A DNA stretch of 15,099 nt from Phil1 sp964612925 (GTDB lineage: Bacteria; Bacillota; Clostridia; Christensenellales; CAG-138), in the NCBI GenBank assembly GCA_964612925.1, contig CAZTFU010000036.1, forward strand, positions 1 through 15,099, written 5' to 3'. The notes beneath the pieces are model-generated. The model was not told where the DNA came from and did no database searches. It was given only the letters and a program-made list of their open reading frames with translations. Positions 15,065 through 15,099 of this stretch are shown one piece after another. Position 1 is the stretch's first letter. Each line of letters opens with the position of its first letter. The position numbers and the translations under genes are program-made.

Positions 15065-15088
15065 ATCGTCCAATCGTCCAATCGTCCA
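15065..15088 (+). repeat. Three tandem copies of the octamer ATCGTCCA
   Basis: ATCGTCCA occurs three times without interruption at 15065-15072, 15073-15080 and 15081-15088, about 75 nt upstream of the membrane-protein start. I see no gene that needs to be encoded here; the stretch from 14990 to the right edge is otherwise featureless apart from the ribosome binding site at 15002-14998. Confidence 0.8.
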
Positions 15089-15099
15089 AAATGTAGATA

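Overview
The window looks like chromosome from a low-GC-phylum (Bacillota) anaerobe, most likely a gut Clostridia member. The evidence is the order recJ-apt-rel-dtd-MBL-hemZ behind a four-helix membrane protein, an oxygen-independent heme-type radical SAM enzyme, strong GGAGG ribosome binding sites and single-membrane-style lipoproteins. The host genes share a distinctive codon habit: isoleucine is written mostly ATA and leucine often CTT.

Region 1 (1 to about 2120, + strand) is accessory DNA. It holds the 3' end of a helical protein of unknown function, a zinc-ribbon protein with a CFI-box C-terminus, and a small helical protein with an R-x4-H motif of the HEPN nuclease type. These genes are AT-richer and use ATT/ATC/ATA for Ile without the host's ATA preference. 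Just behind them, 1911-1954 folds into a hairpin followed, on the minus strand, by AAGTGCGC, the nick-site core of MobQ/pIP501/IncQ-type transfer origins. A second 12-13 bp hairpin and short direct repeats follow. No relaxase or integrase is visible, so this may be the edge or remnant of a mobilizable element.

Region 2 (about 2120-5602, + strand) is an ABC sugar-import operon: two permeases and a solute-binding lipoprotein, tightly coupled, with no ATPase. The binding protein is placed last and ends in a hydrophobic helix with a basic tail, so it may be anchored at both ends.

Region 3 (5603-6520, + strand) is one lipoprotein gene with two apparent OB-fold-like halves. It has its own promoter, a stem-loop at the predicted 5' end of the message, an ideal ribosome binding site, codon use shifted to ATC, and a strong terminator that works in both directions. 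It looks like a highly expressed surface protein.

Region 4 (6620-14989, - strand) is the housekeeping block. The TIGR04086-like membrane protein is followed by recJ (single-strand DNA exonuclease), apt (adenine salvage), rel (bifunctional ppGpp enzyme), dtd (D-aminoacyl-tRNA proofreading), an MBL-fold hydrolase and hemZ. From recJ on the genes overlap or are separated by at most 37 nt, and they probably share the promoter at 14547-14555. The operon and the lipoprotein gene converge on the terminator at 6483-6520.
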